From CAJBVW01 sp964457335 (GTDB lineage Bacteria > Myxococcota_A > UBA796 > SXON01): 64,000 nucleotides of DNA. Below are positions 52,843 through 63,289 of the stretch, piece by piece (position 1 is the first letter of the stretch; each line of letters starts with the position of its first letter). The DNA lies in NCBI GenBank assembly GCA_964457335.1, contig CAYWGD010000001.1, positions 275,147-339,146 on the forward strand. Direction: 5' to 3'. Below the pieces are notes generated by a model. The model was given only the letters and a program-made list of their open reading frames with translations, ran no database searches and was not told the origin of the DNA. The position numbers and the translations under genes were made by a program.

Positions 52843-54411
52843 ATGGGCACGAGCCTTGCAACCCTCCCCGGCGTGGCCCGCCCCGGAGGGACGGCCGCGC
52901 GGAGCAGGATGAGCGGTTGGGCCAGGCGGGGAGCGCTGAACGCGGTGGAGGCGGTGAGCGAGGGTGGAGACGGAGGGGGATCGCTCGCCGATCTCGCGCG
53001 ACTCGCCGCGTTCGTCTCGGGCGGCTCGGCCTGCTTCCGCGCGCTCGACGGGACGGTGCTCGGCGCCGCGGGCCTGCTCGACGCCGACGGCTACGACCTC
53101 GGCGTGACCGGCCTGGATCGGCAGGTGGTCGTCCCGGACGCGACGCTGGACCGCCGCCTCGCGGGGCACTCGCTCGTGGTGGGCCCGCCGTTCGTGCGCT
53201 TCTGGGCGCGCCTGCCGGTGACCGAGCGGGGCGTGCCGATCGGCTGGCTCGACCTCGCGGACGTGGTCTCGCGGCTGTTGCCCGACGATCGGCTCGACAC
53301 GCTCGCGAGCGTGGCCCGGCTCGCGACCTTCGCCATCGCCGCCGAGCGCGAGCCGGAGTGGCGGTCCGCGCTGGCGCACCTCCCCACGCCGATCTTCCTC
53401 CTGCACGTCGAGGGCCCGCCGACGCGGCCGGTCGTGCGCTTCCTGGACGGCAACACGGCGGCCCGGCGCATCACGACCAGCGAGACGCGGGCGCGCTTCG
53501 GCGGCGCCGTCGACGAGGTCCTCCCGTGGGCCGCGTCCCACCACGTCACCGAGCGCTGCCTGCGCGTGCGCCAGACCGGCGTGCCCGAGGAGTTCGAGCT
53601 CCCGCTCACGCTGGGGCCGGGCTCGCGCTTCACGTACGTGGTGCGCATCTTCCCGCTGCCCGACGCGCACCTGGGCGTGGCGGTGCAGGACGTGACGGAC
53701 CGCTCGGAGCTCCAGCGGCGCAAGGACGAGTTCGTCACGGTCGTCTCGCACGAGCTGCGCACGCCGCTCGCCTCGATCCGCGGGGCCGTCGGGCTCCTCG
53801 AGGGCGGCGTGGCCGGGCCGCTCCCGGACGACGCGGCCCGCCTCGTCGGCGTGGCGCGGGAGGGGGCCGAGCGCCTCGGCCGGATGCTGAGTGATCTGCT
53901 CGACCTGGAGCGGCTGCGCGGGGGGCTCATGCCGCTCCGCAGCGAGCCCATCGCCGTCGGCGAGCTCCTCGTGATGGCGACGGGCGCCATGGCGGGCGCC
54001 GCCCGCGCCGCGGGCGTCACGATCGAGCGCTGCGTGGTGGACGACGGGAGCGTGCTCGGCGATCGCGAGCGGCTCGCGCAGGCGCTCACGAACCTGCTCT
54101 CGAACGCGGTGAAGTTCTCGCCGTCCGGCGGCGTGGTGCGGGTGCGGGTGTTGCGGCCGGACCGCGCGCGGGTGCGCGTGGAGGTCTCGGACGACGGCCG
54201 CGGGCTCGCCCCCGAGGACGCCGAGCGCATCTTCACGCCCTTCCAGCCGGCCGACGTGCCCGACACCCGCGCCCGCGGCGGCCTCGGCCTCGGCCTCGCC
54301 ATCAGCCGCTTCATCGTCGAAGGGCACGGCGGCGCCATCGGCGTGTCGAGCGGGCACGGCGCGGGGGCGACCTTTTGGGTGGAGCTGCCGGTGCTGGCCA
54401 ACGCGGGGTGA
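52843..54411 (+). CDS. Sensor histidine kinase without obvious membrane segment (orphan)
   Basis: The N-terminus is low-complexity and then GAF-like (residues about 50-170) followed by a PAS-like domain with EFELPLTLGPGSRFTYVVRI and VAVQDVTDRSELQ. HisKA has VVSHELRTPLASIRGAVGLL (His near 303) and HATPase_c has NLLSNAVKFSPSGG, DDGRGLAPED and GLGLGLAISRF. No membrane helix is seen, so it is a cytoplasmic sensor. No response regulator is adjacent. ATG at 52843 has no strong site. Its TGA overlaps an upstream in-frame start for the next gene, but that gene's best start is 48 bp on. Confidence 0.92.
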   Translation: MGTSLATLPGVARPGGTAARSRMSGWARRGALNAVEAVSEGGDGGGSLADLARLAAFVSGGSACFRALDGTVLGAAGLLDADGYDLGVTGLDRQVVVPDATLDRRLAGHSLVVGPPFVRFWARLPVTERGVPIGWLDLADVVSRLLPDDRLDTLASVARLATFAIAAEREPEWRSALAHLPTPIFLLHVEGPPTRPVVRFLDGNTAARRITTSETRARFGGAVDEVLPWAASHHVTERCLRVRQTGVPEEFELPLTLGPGSRFTYVVRIFPLPDAHLGVAVQDVTDRSELQRRKDEFVTVVSHELRTPLASIRGAVGLLEGGVAGPLPDDAARLVGVAREGAERLGRMLSDLLDLERLRGGLMPLRSEPIAVGELLVMATGAMAGAARAAGVTIERCVVDDGSVLGDRERLAQALTNLLSNAVKFSPSGGVVRVRVLRPDRARVRVEVSDDGRGLAPEDAERIFTPFQPADVPDTRARGGLGLGLAISRFIVEGHGGAIGVSSGHGAGATFWVELPVLANAG

Positions 54412-54458
54412 GTCGGGCCGACGCGGGTGCTAAGCTCCGCGCCCTGTCGGAGCCCCAC

Positions 54459-56267
54459 GTGTCCCTCCTCCTCCTCCTCGCCGCCCCCGCCGCCGTCGCG
54501 GCCCCCGCCGACGCGCGCGCCGAGGCGGACGCGTTCCTCTCGCTCTACAACTCGCTCTACGTCGGGCTCTCCACGGTCTCCTCCGAGGCGGCCTGGGCGG
54601 CGTCCACCGACGTGAGCGACCGGACCGAGGGGGGCCGCACGGCGGCGAACCAGGCCTACGCCGTGTTCGTCGGGGATCGCGCCGTAATCGACACGACGAA
54701 GCGCCTCCTCGCGCGCCGCGCCGAGCTGACGCCGCTCCAGGTCAAGCAGCTCGAGTCGATCCTGCTCCGGGCCGGGGACGCCCCGGGCACGCTCCCCGAC
54801 GTGGTGGCCGCCCGCGTCGCCGAGGAGAGCCGCCTCGCCGCCGTGCAGGACGGCTTCGTCTACTGCTTCGGGCCGCGCGCGGCCGACGGCACCTGCGCCC
54901 AGCCGAAGTCGGCGAACGACATCGACGACCTCCTGCAGTCGTCCACGGACCTCGACGAGCGCCTGCGCGTGTGGAACGCCTCGAAGGAGATCGGCGTGCC
55001 GCTCAAGGACGGCCTCGCCCGCCTCCAGAAGCTCCGGAACCAGGTGGCGCGGGAGATGGGGTACAGCTCCTTCTTCGGGCTCCAGGTCGCCGCCTACGGC
55101 ATGTCCGTGGACGAGATGATGACGCTGCTCGACTCGCTGGTGACGGACATGGGGCCGCTCTACGGGGAGCTGCACACCTGGGCCACGCGCCAGCTCGCCG
55201 TCCGCTACGGCCAGCCGGTCCCCGCCGGGCCGGTGCCCGCCCACTGGTACCCGAACCGCTGGGCCCAGGAGTGGTCGGGCCTCGTGGACGGCGTGAACCT
55301 CGACCCGTACTTCGCGTCCCGCACCCCGGTGTCGATCGTGAAGGACGCCGAGTCCTTCTACGTGTCGATGGGGTTCCCGTCGCTGCCGCCGAGCTTCTGG
55401 GAGAAGTCCGACCTCTACCCCGTGCCCGAAGGGGACCCGCGCCGGAAGAACTCCCACGCCTCCGCCTGGCACATGGACCTCGACCGGGACGTGCGCTCGC
55501 TCATGAGCGTCGAGCCCGACAGCGAGTGGTTCTTCACGTCCCACCACGAGCTCGGGCACATCTACTACGACCTCGCCTACGCCCGCCCGGAGGTCCCGGC
55601 GACGCTGCGCGAGGGCGCGAACCGCGCGTTCCACGAGGGGGTCGGCGAGCTCATCAACCTCGCGGCCGGGCAGGTGCCCTACCTCCAGCGGCGCGGCATC
55701 CTCCCGCCGGGCGTGAAGATCAACGCGACCCAGGCGATGCTCGCCGAGGCGCTGACGCAGACGGTGGCGTTCATCCCGTGGTCCGCGGGGGTGATGACGC
55801 GGTTCGAGTACGAGCTCTACGAGAAGGACCTCCCGCCCGAGCAGTGGCAGGCGCGGTGGTGGGAGCTCGCGGGCACCTACCAGAAGGTCGCGCCGCCCTC
55901 CCCGGATCGCCTGACGGATCCCTCGCTCTGCGACGCCTGCACCAAGACCCACATCATCGACGATCCGGGCGGCTACTACGACTACGCCATCGCGACGGTC
56001 GTGAAGTACCAGCTGCACGAGCACATCGCGACGAAGATCCTGAAGCAGGACCCGCACGCCTGCGACTACTACGGCAACGCCGAGGTCGGCGCCTTCCTCC
56101 GCGGCATCCTCGAGAAGGGGGCCACGGAGGACTGGCGGAAGGTGCTGAAGGACGCGACCGGCGAGGACCTGTCGACGCGGGCGCTCGTCGCCTACTACGC
56201 CCCGCTCCACGACTGGCTCCGGAAGGAGAACCGGAAGCCGCTGCCGAAGCCCGCGAAGCGGAAGTAG
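54459..56267 (+). CDS. M2-family peptidyl-dipeptidase (ACE-like), secreted
   Basis: FTSHHELGHIYYDLAY is the HExxH site (about residues 362-366) and LREGANRAFHEGVGELINLA carries the third zinc ligand, as in angiotensin-converting enzyme. The 602-residue length equals a single ACE domain. The start is GTG at 54459 with CGGAG just upstream and a signal VSLLLLLAAPAAVAAPADAR; a GTG at 54408 overlaps the previous stop but gives a poor signal. Found in several bacteria, where it removes C-terminal dipeptides from small peptides, likely in the periplasm. Other conserved regions such as YKELP-type (PEVPATLRE) are present. Convergent with the Pit gene. Confidence 0.93.
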   Translation: MSLLLLLAAPAAVAAPADARAEADAFLSLYNSLYVGLSTVSSEAAWAASTDVSDRTEGGRTAANQAYAVFVGDRAVIDTTKRLLARRAELTPLQVKQLESILLRAGDAPGTLPDVVAARVAEESRLAAVQDGFVYCFGPRAADGTCAQPKSANDIDDLLQSSTDLDERLRVWNASKEIGVPLKDGLARLQKLRNQVAREMGYSSFFGLQVAAYGMSVDEMMTLLDSLVTDMGPLYGELHTWATRQLAVRYGQPVPAGPVPAHWYPNRWAQEWSGLVDGVNLDPYFASRTPVSIVKDAESFYVSMGFPSLPPSFWEKSDLYPVPEGDPRRKNSHASAWHMDLDRDVRSLMSVEPDSEWFFTSHHELGHIYYDLAYARPEVPATLREGANRAFHEGVGELINLAAGQVPYLQRRGILPPGVKINATQAMLAEALTQTVAFIPWSAGVMTRFEYELYEKDLPPEQWQARWWELAGTYQKVAPPSPDRLTDPSLCDACTKTHIIDDPGGYYDYAIATVVKYQLHEHIATKILKQDPHACDYYGNAEVGAFLRGILEKGATEDWRKVLKDATGEDLSTRALVAYYAPLHDWLRKENRKPLPKPAKRK

Positions 56268-56306
56268 CGGCGGGAGGCCCGGCGGCCTCGGCGCGCCGGC
56301 GGCCCG

Positions 56307-57314
<1,008 letters not shown>

Positions 57315-57318
57315 GTGC

Positions 57319-57969
57319 TCAACCGTTCTTGATGACGATGGCTTCCATCACCGTCGCGACGGAGGCGCAGCGGTCGACGGCGTTCTCGAGCCCCTCGAGG
57401 AACTCCTTGTGCTTGATGAGCGTGATGGCGTCCCGCTCGCGGGCGAAGAGATCGCCGAGGCGGAGGCGGAAGACCACGTCGGCCTCGTGCTCCAGGTAGT
57501 GGATCGAGCGGCAGAGCGCCTTCACCTGGTCGGGGCTCGTGCCGGTCTTGAGCCCGGCCACCGCGTCGGCGAACTGGCTCGTCGCCTTGACGAGGATGTC
57601 CGCCAGCTCCCGGCTGCCCTCGGGGAGGGTGTCCATCTGGTGGACGGTCAGGTGGTTCGCCGTGGCGCTGATGAAGTCGGAGACGTTCTCGAGCGCGCCC
57701 GTGAGGTGGTAGAGGTCCTCGCGGTCGATGGGCGTGACGAAGGTGCTGTCGAGCTGATCCGACATGTCCTTCATCGCGCGGTCGCCCTCGTGCTCCGCCT
57801 CGCGGATGCGCTCCACGAGGGTGACGCGGGCGTCGCGACCCTGGGCGCGGGTCAATTCGGCGAACAAGGTGGCCGCCTGGTGCGCGGCCCCCGCCGCCCC
57901 CGCGACGTAGTCCCAGAAGCGGACTTCTTGGGGGAGGAACCAACGAATCGCCTGCTGAAGCCAGTTCAT
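57319..57969 (-). CDS. DUF47 / PhoU-like phosphate transport regulator
   Basis: The helical 216-aa product has the PhoU-like pattern of DUF47: IREAEHEGDRAMKDMSDQLD, TFVTPIDREDLYHLTGALEN, SIHYLEHEADVVFRLRLGDL. These proteins sit with Pit transporters and are thought to gate or regulate them. The start is ATG at 57969, with GGTGAC upstream, where the helical homology begins. It is the first gene of the pit operon. Confidence 0.93.
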   Translation of the reverse strand: MNWLQQAIRWFLPQEVRFWDYVAGAAGAAHQAATLFAELTRAQGRDARVTLVERIREAEHEGDRAMKDMSDQLDSTFVTPIDREDLYHLTGALENVSDFISATANHLTVHQMDTLPEGSRELADILVKATSQFADAVAGLKTGTSPDQVKALCRSIHYLEHEADVVFRLRLGDLFARERDAITLIKHKEFLEGLENAVDRCASVATVMEAIVIKNG

Positions 57970-58022
57970 GCCGTCACCTGAGCGGCACAAGCCCTAACGC
58001 AGATGCTTCGACCCCGAAACGA

Positions 58023-58040
58023 TCGTCACGGAGCCGTCAC
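58023..58040 (+). promoter_or_regulatory. Candidate Pho box between pit operon and phoR
   Basis: TCGTCAC, four bases GGAG, CCGTCAC: two near-identical 7-bp direct repeats with an 11-bp period, as in the enterobacterial Pho box (CTGTCAT-N4-CTGTCAT). It lies in the divergent 106-bp region. Orientation favours the PhoR-like gene, and TACATA at 58065-58070 could be its -10 box, though the spacing is longer than usual. Confidence 0.45.
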
Positions 58041-58075
58041 AAAACAACTACGCGAGCGCCGCGCTACATAGGCGT

Positions 58076-59431
58076 ATGTCCGCTTCTTCCCTTCGTCCTG
58101 CCGTGCTGGCCTCCGTGTTCGTCCCCACTGCCGTCGGGGCCCTGCTGCTCGTCGAGGCCGCGTTCGTGCCCGCGGGCCTGAGCGTGGGGGAGGTCCGCGT
58201 TCTCGCGGGCCTCTCCGGGGTGGCGATCCTCGTCGCCGTGGTCGACTTCCTCCGCCAGCAGGCCGGGCTCGTCGCCCGCGCCCGGGCGCTCACGCGGGAC
58301 GTGCGCCGCATCATCGCCGGCGAGGTGCACGTGTTCGTGGCGACCCCCGCCGACGACGCGCTCTCGGAGCTCTCCGGGATCGTCAACGAGCTCGCGGGCG
58401 GGCTCCGCGAGCGGCAGCTCGGGGCGGAGACGGAGCGGGCGCTCGACAACGCGATGGCGCGCGAGTCGCCGAACGGCCTCGTCGTCGTCGACAAGAACGG
58501 GCGCATCCGCCGGCACAACCCGGCCTTCGCGCGCCTGATGCCGCTGCAGGGGGACCCGATCGGCAAGACGCCGATCGAGACCGTGCCCGTGGTCGAGCTC
58601 CAGGAGGTGATCGACGAGACACTGCGCACGCGGGCGAACTCGGAGCGCACGGCCAGCGTCGGCCGGCGGGAGGTCGTGCTGCGCGGCGTGCCGCTGGCGG
58701 ACGGCGAGGGCACCCTCGGCGTCGTGCTCGACATCACGTCGGTGCGGCAGGCGGAGCGCGCGCGCCGCGACTTCGTGGCGAACGTGTCGCACGAGCTCCG
58801 CACGCCGATCACCGCCGTCGTCGGGTACGCGGAGAGCCTGCTCCAGGATCGGGACCAGCTGCCTGCGTGGTCGCTGCCGATGATCGAGGCGATCGACCGG
58901 AACGCGCGGCGGCTCGGCGCGCTCATCGAGGACGTGCTGCACCTCTCCCGTATCGAGGCGCGCCAGGACGACCTGCGGCTCGAGCGCGAGCGGCTGCGCC
59001 CGCTCGTGGCCGAGGTCATGGCCCGGTTCGAGCTCCAGGCGAAGCAGCGCGGCGTCGAGCTCGTCCTGGCCGACGGCGCCGACGTGGAGGCCCGCGTCAA
59101 CGTCGAGGGCCTGGGGCACGCCCTCGGCAACCTCGTCGACAACGCCATCAAGTACTCGCCGAGCGGCGGGCGGGTGGAGGTCGCGGTCTCCAACGGCGAC
59201 GGCGCGGCGCGGGTGTCCGTGGCGGACACGGGCATCGGCATCGACCCGATCCACCACGAGCGGGTGTTCGAGCGCTTCTACCGCGTGGACGCCGGACGGA
59301 GCCGCGACGTGGGGGGCACCGGCCTCGGCCTCGCGCTCGTGAAGCACCTGTGCCTCGCGATGCACGCCGAAGTGTCGCTGGAGAGCACGCCGGGCGAGGG
59401 GAGCCGGTTCACCCTGCGCCTTCCGTTGTAG
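58076..59431 (+). CDS. phoR: PhoR-like phosphate sensor histidine kinase
   Basis: Two N-terminal membrane helices (VLASVFVPTAVGALLLVEAA, VRVLAGLSGVAILVAVVDFL) are followed by a short linker, a PAS domain (AMARESPNGLVVVDKNGRIR, HNPAFARLMP), HisKA (FVANVSHELRTPITAVVGYA, His near 239) and HATPase_c (NLVDNAIKYSPSGG, DTGIGIDPIH, GGTGLGLALVKH). This layout and the neighbouring pit operon point to PhoR. The PhoB regulator is not in the window. ATG at 58076. Confidence 0.88.
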   Translation: MSASSLRPAVLASVFVPTAVGALLLVEAAFVPAGLSVGEVRVLAGLSGVAILVAVVDFLRQQAGLVARARALTRDVRRIIAGEVHVFVATPADDALSELSGIVNELAGGLRERQLGAETERALDNAMARESPNGLVVVDKNGRIRRHNPAFARLMPLQGDPIGKTPIETVPVVELQEVIDETLRTRANSERTASVGRREVVLRGVPLADGEGTLGVVLDITSVRQAERARRDFVANVSHELRTPITAVVGYAESLLQDRDQLPAWSLPMIEAIDRNARRLGALIEDVLHLSRIEARQDDLRLERERLRPLVAEVMARFELQAKQRGVELVLADGADVEARVNVEGLGHALGNLVDNAIKYSPSGGRVEVAVSNGDGAARVSVADTGIGIDPIHHERVFERFYRVDAGRSRDVGGTGLGLALVKHLCLAMHAEVSLESTPGEGSRFTLRLPL

Positions 59432-59531
59432 GCGCGAGGCGACGGGGCGGCGTTCGGGCGGCTTCCGGAGCGCGAGCGCGGGGGTGGCCGGACGTGGGTG
59501 GGCCGCGTAGGTTTCCCTGCCGGGAGGGTGC

Positions 59532-60683
59532 ATGTCGGACGGGCGGACGGGCGGTGGGGCGGTCGGCGTGCGGGACCGCTTCGGCGCGGCGGCGGGCCTC
59601 GCCACGCTGCGGCCCGGCTTCTGCTTCACCGCGGACCACGACGCGTTGTTCGCGCTCGGGTGGCCGCACCTCCGCTTCCTCGTCGACGGGCACCGCGAGG
59701 ACGAGGACGCGCCCGGCACCGCGTTGCGGATCCTCGCGCTCCCGGAGCCGCCCGCGCGGATCGCCTGGCCGCGCCGGGTCGCGCACGGGCTCGTGCGGGC
59801 GTGGGGCCTCCCGGCGCTGTTCGAGCTCGCGCCGGGCGTCCAGGGCATCCGCCAGCAGGCGCGCGAGGCGGTCTGGGACGACGAGCCCATGAGCCCGCTC
59901 GAGGCGGGGGAGCTCGTGACGCGCCGGGTGTCCCAGGACGTCGCCGGGCTCTCGGAGCGCTCGATCGAGAGCTTCGTGCTCCTGCTCGAGGCGCTGACCG
60001 GGCCCGAGGTGGTGGGCGGCGCGATCGTGGACGCGCTGGAGCAGCTCCCGCGCGAGCTCCTGCTCGCCGAGTGGTCGCTCCCGCCGGTCGTCACCTGGAA
60101 CCTCGGCTTCCTCCTCCTCCGCGTGCCCGGTCCCACGGCGCAGGCGTGGCGCGTTCGACTCCGCCGCCTGCTCGACGCGGCGCTCGACCTCCGCCCGCTG
60201 CTCCGCCGCCACGGCTTCCGCGGCGTCGGCAGCTCGCACGCCCGGGCGCTGCACCTCGTGCTCGACGGGGCCGCCGCGGCCGAGAGCAGCTCCGACCGGA
60301 CGCTCCGCTGGTACGCGCACGTCACGGACGATCCCGTGCTGGTGCGGATGCGCGTGGCGGTCAACCGGCTCGCCTACGAGCCCGACGCGCGCCTCGTGTT
60401 CGTCGGCGGCAACGACGTGCTCGCCCGCTACGCCCGGGACTGGCCCAAGCTCACGACCACCGAGGCCCAGCGCTGGTTCCTGGAGCAGATCGCCCCCATC
60501 CGCGCGCAGGAGATGTACCCGTTGATGCTGGAGATGACGGGTCGGTCCCTCGTGCGGGCCGATGCGCTGGCGTGGTTCCGCGCCCACGCCGCCGACAGCG
60601 CCGCGTTCCTGGCGGACGCGGCCGAAGGCGACGGCACCGCGGCGAGCTACGCGCGGAGCGTGCGGAAGTCGATCGGGGCCTGA
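59532..60683 (+). CDS. Unrecognised protein, mostly helical (383 aa)
   Basis: ATG at 59532 with GGGAGG upstream. The product is soluble, rich in Leu, Arg and Trp, with helical repeats (SFVLLLEALTGPEVVGGAIV, RVRLRRLLDAALDLRPLLRR) that could be an alpha-solenoid, and a Trp-rich N-terminus. No signal peptide, metal motif or nucleotide motif is visible. It lies 100 bp downstream of the phoR-like gene and may share its transcript. No family recognised. Confidence 0.7.
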   Translation: MSDGRTGGGAVGVRDRFGAAAGLATLRPGFCFTADHDALFALGWPHLRFLVDGHREDEDAPGTALRILALPEPPARIAWPRRVAHGLVRAWGLPALFELAPGVQGIRQQAREAVWDDEPMSPLEAGELVTRRVSQDVAGLSERSIESFVLLLEALTGPEVVGGAIVDALEQLPRELLLAEWSLPPVVTWNLGFLLLRVPGPTAQAWRVRLRRLLDAALDLRPLLRRHGFRGVGSSHARALHLVLDGAAAAESSSDRTLRWYAHVTDDPVLVRMRVAVNRLAYEPDARLVFVGGNDVLARYARDWPKLTTTEAQRWFLEQIAPIRAQEMYPLMLEMTGRSLVRADALAWFRAHAADSAAFLADAAEGDGTAASYARSVRKSIGA

Positions 60684-60751
60684 AGCGAGCCGCGTCGGAG
60701 AGCCCGACCTGGACCGGGCTTCCACGGCGGAGCCGGCGTATACTGCGCGCC

Positions 60752-61309
60752 ATGTTGCTCCTCCTCTCGTCGCTGGCGTTCGCCGGCTGGACCAAGAACG
60801 CCGAAGAGAACGGCTGCGTCTTCTACCTGGGCGACCGCCAGGGCGCCTACGCCCCCGTGCGCGCCGAGTGCGTGTGGCCGATCGCCCCGGAGAAGCTCCA
60901 GAAGCTGCTCGCGGCCGAGGGCGCGCACGACGACTACTTCACCTCCGTCGCCGAGAGCACGGTCATCGGGCCCACGAGCGGCGGCAACCTCGTGTACCAG
61001 CGGCACCAGGCCTCCGGCATCTCGGACCGCGAGATCATGCTCGTCATGGGCACGGAGACTATCCCCGGCGGCACGCGCTACACGTGGACGCGCGCCCAGG
61101 ACCAGTCGAAGGTGACCGGCGAGCACGTCCCGTGTGTCGTCGACACCGGGAAGTGGGAGGTGTCGGCGGAGGGCACGGGGAGCCGCGTCGTGTACGAGCT
61201 CATGTACGACCCGGGTGGCAGCGTGCCGAGCTTCCTCGTGCGCTGGTTCCAGGGCTCGGGCACGCGCACGCTCGTCGGCGAGCTCCGCAAGTGGGCGGAG
61301 GCACATTGA
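60752..61309 (+). CDS. Secreted START/SRPBCC-like lipid-binding protein (first)
   Basis: Signal peptide MLLLLSSLAFAG, then a START/SRPBCC-like beta-helix-grip fold (AECVWPIAPEKLQKLLAAEG, NLVYQRHQASGISDREIMLV, GGTRYTWTRAQDQSKVTGEH, LVRWFQGSGTRTLVGELRKW). Two Cys (ENGC, RAEC) and one later may form a disulfide. Acts outside the cytoplasm, likely binding a lipid or hydrophobic ligand. Its stop overlaps the TTG start of the next gene. First gene of a five-gene coupled operon. Confidence 0.8.
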   Translation: MLLLLSSLAFAGWTKNAEENGCVFYLGDRQGAYAPVRAECVWPIAPEKLQKLLAAEGAHDDYFTSVAESTVIGPTSGGNLVYQRHQASGISDREIMLVMGTETIPGGTRYTWTRAQDQSKVTGEHVPCVVDTGKWEVSAEGTGSRVVYELMYDPGGSVPSFLVRWFQGSGTRTLVGELRKWAEAH

Positions 61310-61905
61310 TCCGCGCCTTCGCCCTGGTGCTCGGCCTGCTCTGGGGCGCCCCCGCGCTCGCCGGCGCGGTTACGACGACGCAAGCCGAGGAAGCGGCGCT
61401 GCGTGCGCGCGAGGTCGTGATCCGCGAGCTCCCGGGCCGCGGCGACGGCTCCGTGCGGGTGCTCGCCATCGTCGACATCCAGGCCGACGCCGACGCCGTG
61501 TGGGCGGCGCTCCTCGACTTCCCGGCGCGGAAGGCGAGCAACCCCGCCGTGCAGTCCATCGAGAGCTACAAGGCGTCGACCGCGACCGAGCAGTGGCTCC
61601 GCTGGCGCATCTCGAAATTCGGCTTCGATGTCGTCTACCACAACCGCTACGTCATCGACCGGGACAACGGCCGGCTCGAGCACACGCTCGACCGGGGCCA
61701 GCAGAACGACCTCACCGAGAGCCGCGGCGTGTACGACCTGTACCCGAGCCCGGCCGGCCCGGGCTTCACGCGCCTGGCGTGGGAGGTCGAGAGCAACGTC
61801 GGCGAGGCGATCCCGGGCTTCGTCCAGAAGTGGATGACCACGAGCGCGACGCGCGACTTCATGGCCGACATGGCCCGGCGCGCCGAGGGGCGGGCGGCGA
61901 AGTGA
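61306..61905 (+). CDS. Secreted SRPBCC-like protein (second)
   Basis: TTG at 61306 overlaps the preceding TGA (TTGA). The signal is LIRAFALVLGLLWGAPALAG. The body has SRPBCC features (IVDIQADADAVWAALLDFPA, SRGVYDLYPSPAGPGFTRLA, EVESNVGEAIPGFVQKWMTT). Same fold as the gene before it but low identity by eye, so an old duplication or a heteropair. 199 aa; next in the same operon. Confidence 0.8.
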   Translation: MIRAFALVLGLLWGAPALAGAVTTTQAEEAALRAREVVIRELPGRGDGSVRVLAIVDIQADADAVWAALLDFPARKASNPAVQSIESYKASTATEQWLRWRISKFGFDVVYHNRYVIDRDNGRLEHTLDRGQQNDLTESRGVYDLYPSPAGPGFTRLAWEVESNVGEAIPGFVQKWMTTSATRDFMADMARRAEGRAAK

Positions 61906-62738
61906 TCCCGGCCCTGCTCGGGGCCGCGCTCGCCGCGCCCGCCGAGCTGCACACCCTGCACCAGGTCGGGATCGCCGCGTTCCCGGAGGGGCTCCAGTAC
62001 TTCGTGGAGGCGGAGGCGCGGATCCCGCTCTTCGACTCCGACCACGTGCTCTTGAAGGACAGCCACATCGCGGTGATCGGCCACGCCGAGATCACCCCGG
62101 CGTTCCCGCGCATCGGCCCCACCTTGCGCATCGCCCCGATCGCCGTGTGGGACGTGACGTTCCGCGCGTGGAGCACCTGGTACTTCGGGGCCTTCTCGAG
62201 CATCCTGCCCTTCGACGACCCCTCGTTCCCGGCGACGCAGGAGAACAAGCGGGCGCTCATCGCGGCGGGGGAGCGCTACAGCGGCTGGGGCGTGCGCTTC
62301 GACGCCGAGACGCGGCTCAAGGGGAAGGTCGGGCCCGTCATCGCCGTGTTCGAGCTCCAGTACCGGCGGCACCACGTGACCGTGCCGGGCTACGACCTGC
62401 AGTGGTTCTGGGAGCCGTCGGACATGATCAACATCGCGGCGGACGGCGAGATCATCAATCGGAACGGCTACTTGTTCTACGAGGTGCAGAAACCGCGCGA
62501 GGCTGGCGCCGACGCCCCCGCGAACGACGCGAAGCTCTGGGCGGGGCTCGTCGGCTTCTGGCAGACGAGCCCGCAGTCGGGCGACCGGAACATCCGCCTC
62601 GGGCCCGTCGCCTTCTGGAAGCCCGCCCACGGGCCGAAGGTCCCGACGCTCATCGTCGGGGCGCAGGCCTGGATCGACAGCAACTTCACGCCCACGTTCC
62701 CGCCGTACAGCTTCGTCGCCGCGACGTGGACGCGATGA
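61902..62738 (+). CDS. Outer-membrane-type beta-rich protein (278 aa)
   Basis: GTG at 61902 overlaps the previous TGA (GTGA). The start VIPALLGAALAAPAELH is a signal peptide. The rest alternates in a beta-barrel way (TLRIAPIAVWDVTFRAWSTW, KVGPVIAVFELQYRRHHVTV, VPTLIVGAQAWIDSNFTPTF) and has many aromatic residues. It would sit in the outer membrane. No family name can be given. Confidence 0.75.
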   Translation: MIPALLGAALAAPAELHTLHQVGIAAFPEGLQYFVEAEARIPLFDSDHVLLKDSHIAVIGHAEITPAFPRIGPTLRIAPIAVWDVTFRAWSTWYFGAFSSILPFDDPSFPATQENKRALIAAGERYSGWGVRFDAETRLKGKVGPVIAVFELQYRRHHVTVPGYDLQWFWEPSDMINIAADGEIINRNGYLFYEVQKPREAGADAPANDAKLWAGLVGFWQTSPQSGDRNIRLGPVAFWKPAHGPKVPTLIVGAQAWIDSNFTPTFPPYSFVAATWTR

Positions 62739-63289
62739 TCGAGCTCACGCCCCGGGTTGTGGCGCGCCTGGGGCTCGGCCTGCTCGTGCTGGTGGGCCTC
62801 ATCGCGGCGCTGGGCCTCGCCGTGCGCGAGCCCGTGGCGGCGTTCGGCGCGCGCGTGGTCGCCGAGCTCGGCCTCCCCGGGCTGTTCGCCGCGGTCGTGG
62901 CGATGGACCAGATCCCCGGCGTCGGCTTCCAGCCCGCCTTGTTCTTCGGCTACACCGGCGGGATCCCGCTCCTGAACCTCGTCATCGCCGCGTGGGCGGC
63001 GTCCTACGTCGCGAGCATCGGCGTGTACGGGATCGGCCGCACGCTGCGCAACAGCACGCGGCTCGTCGCGTTCCTGGAGCGGTGGCGCATCGGCGGGTGG
63101 CTGCGCGACCACGGCGCGCGCGCGATCGCCGTCGCGGCGGTGGCGCCGGTGCCCTACGGGCTCGCGACGCTCGGCGCGGGCGTGCTGGGCGTGCGCCTCC
63201 GCGATCTGCTCGTGGGCGCCTCGTTCCGCGGGGTGAAGATCGCCGCGACGGCCGCCGCCATCGGGCTCGGGTGGGGCCTCGGCACGTGA
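62735..63289 (+). CDS. DedA/VTT-domain membrane protein
   Basis: ATG at 62735 overlaps the preceding TGA (ATGA). The 184-aa product has about four to five helices. VAMDQIPGVGFQPALFFGYT and VAPVPYGLATLGAGVLGV resemble the VTT (SNARE-associated, DedA) family, members of which move lipids across the inner membrane. It is short for a DedA protein (about 200 aa) and lacks some N-terminal residues. Fourth in the operon. Confidence 0.75.
   Translation: MIELTPRVVARLGLGLLVLVGLIAALGLAVREPVAAFGARVVAELGLPGLFAAVVAMDQIPGVGFQPALFFGYTGGIPLLNLVIAAWAASYVASIGVYGIGRTLRNSTRLVAFLERWRIGGWLRDHGARAIAVAAVAPVPYGLATLGAGVLGVRLRDLLVGASFRGVKIAATAAAIGLGWGLGT

Noticed and set aside
54408..54458. GTG at 54408 as start of the M2 peptidase
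   Set aside because: It adds 17 residues before a clear signal peptide; the GTG at 54459 has a better ribosome site and signal.
53091..56210. 1039-aa minus-strand frame opposite the kinase and M2 peptidase
   Set aside because: Antisense shadow of two genes with complete catalytic motifs.
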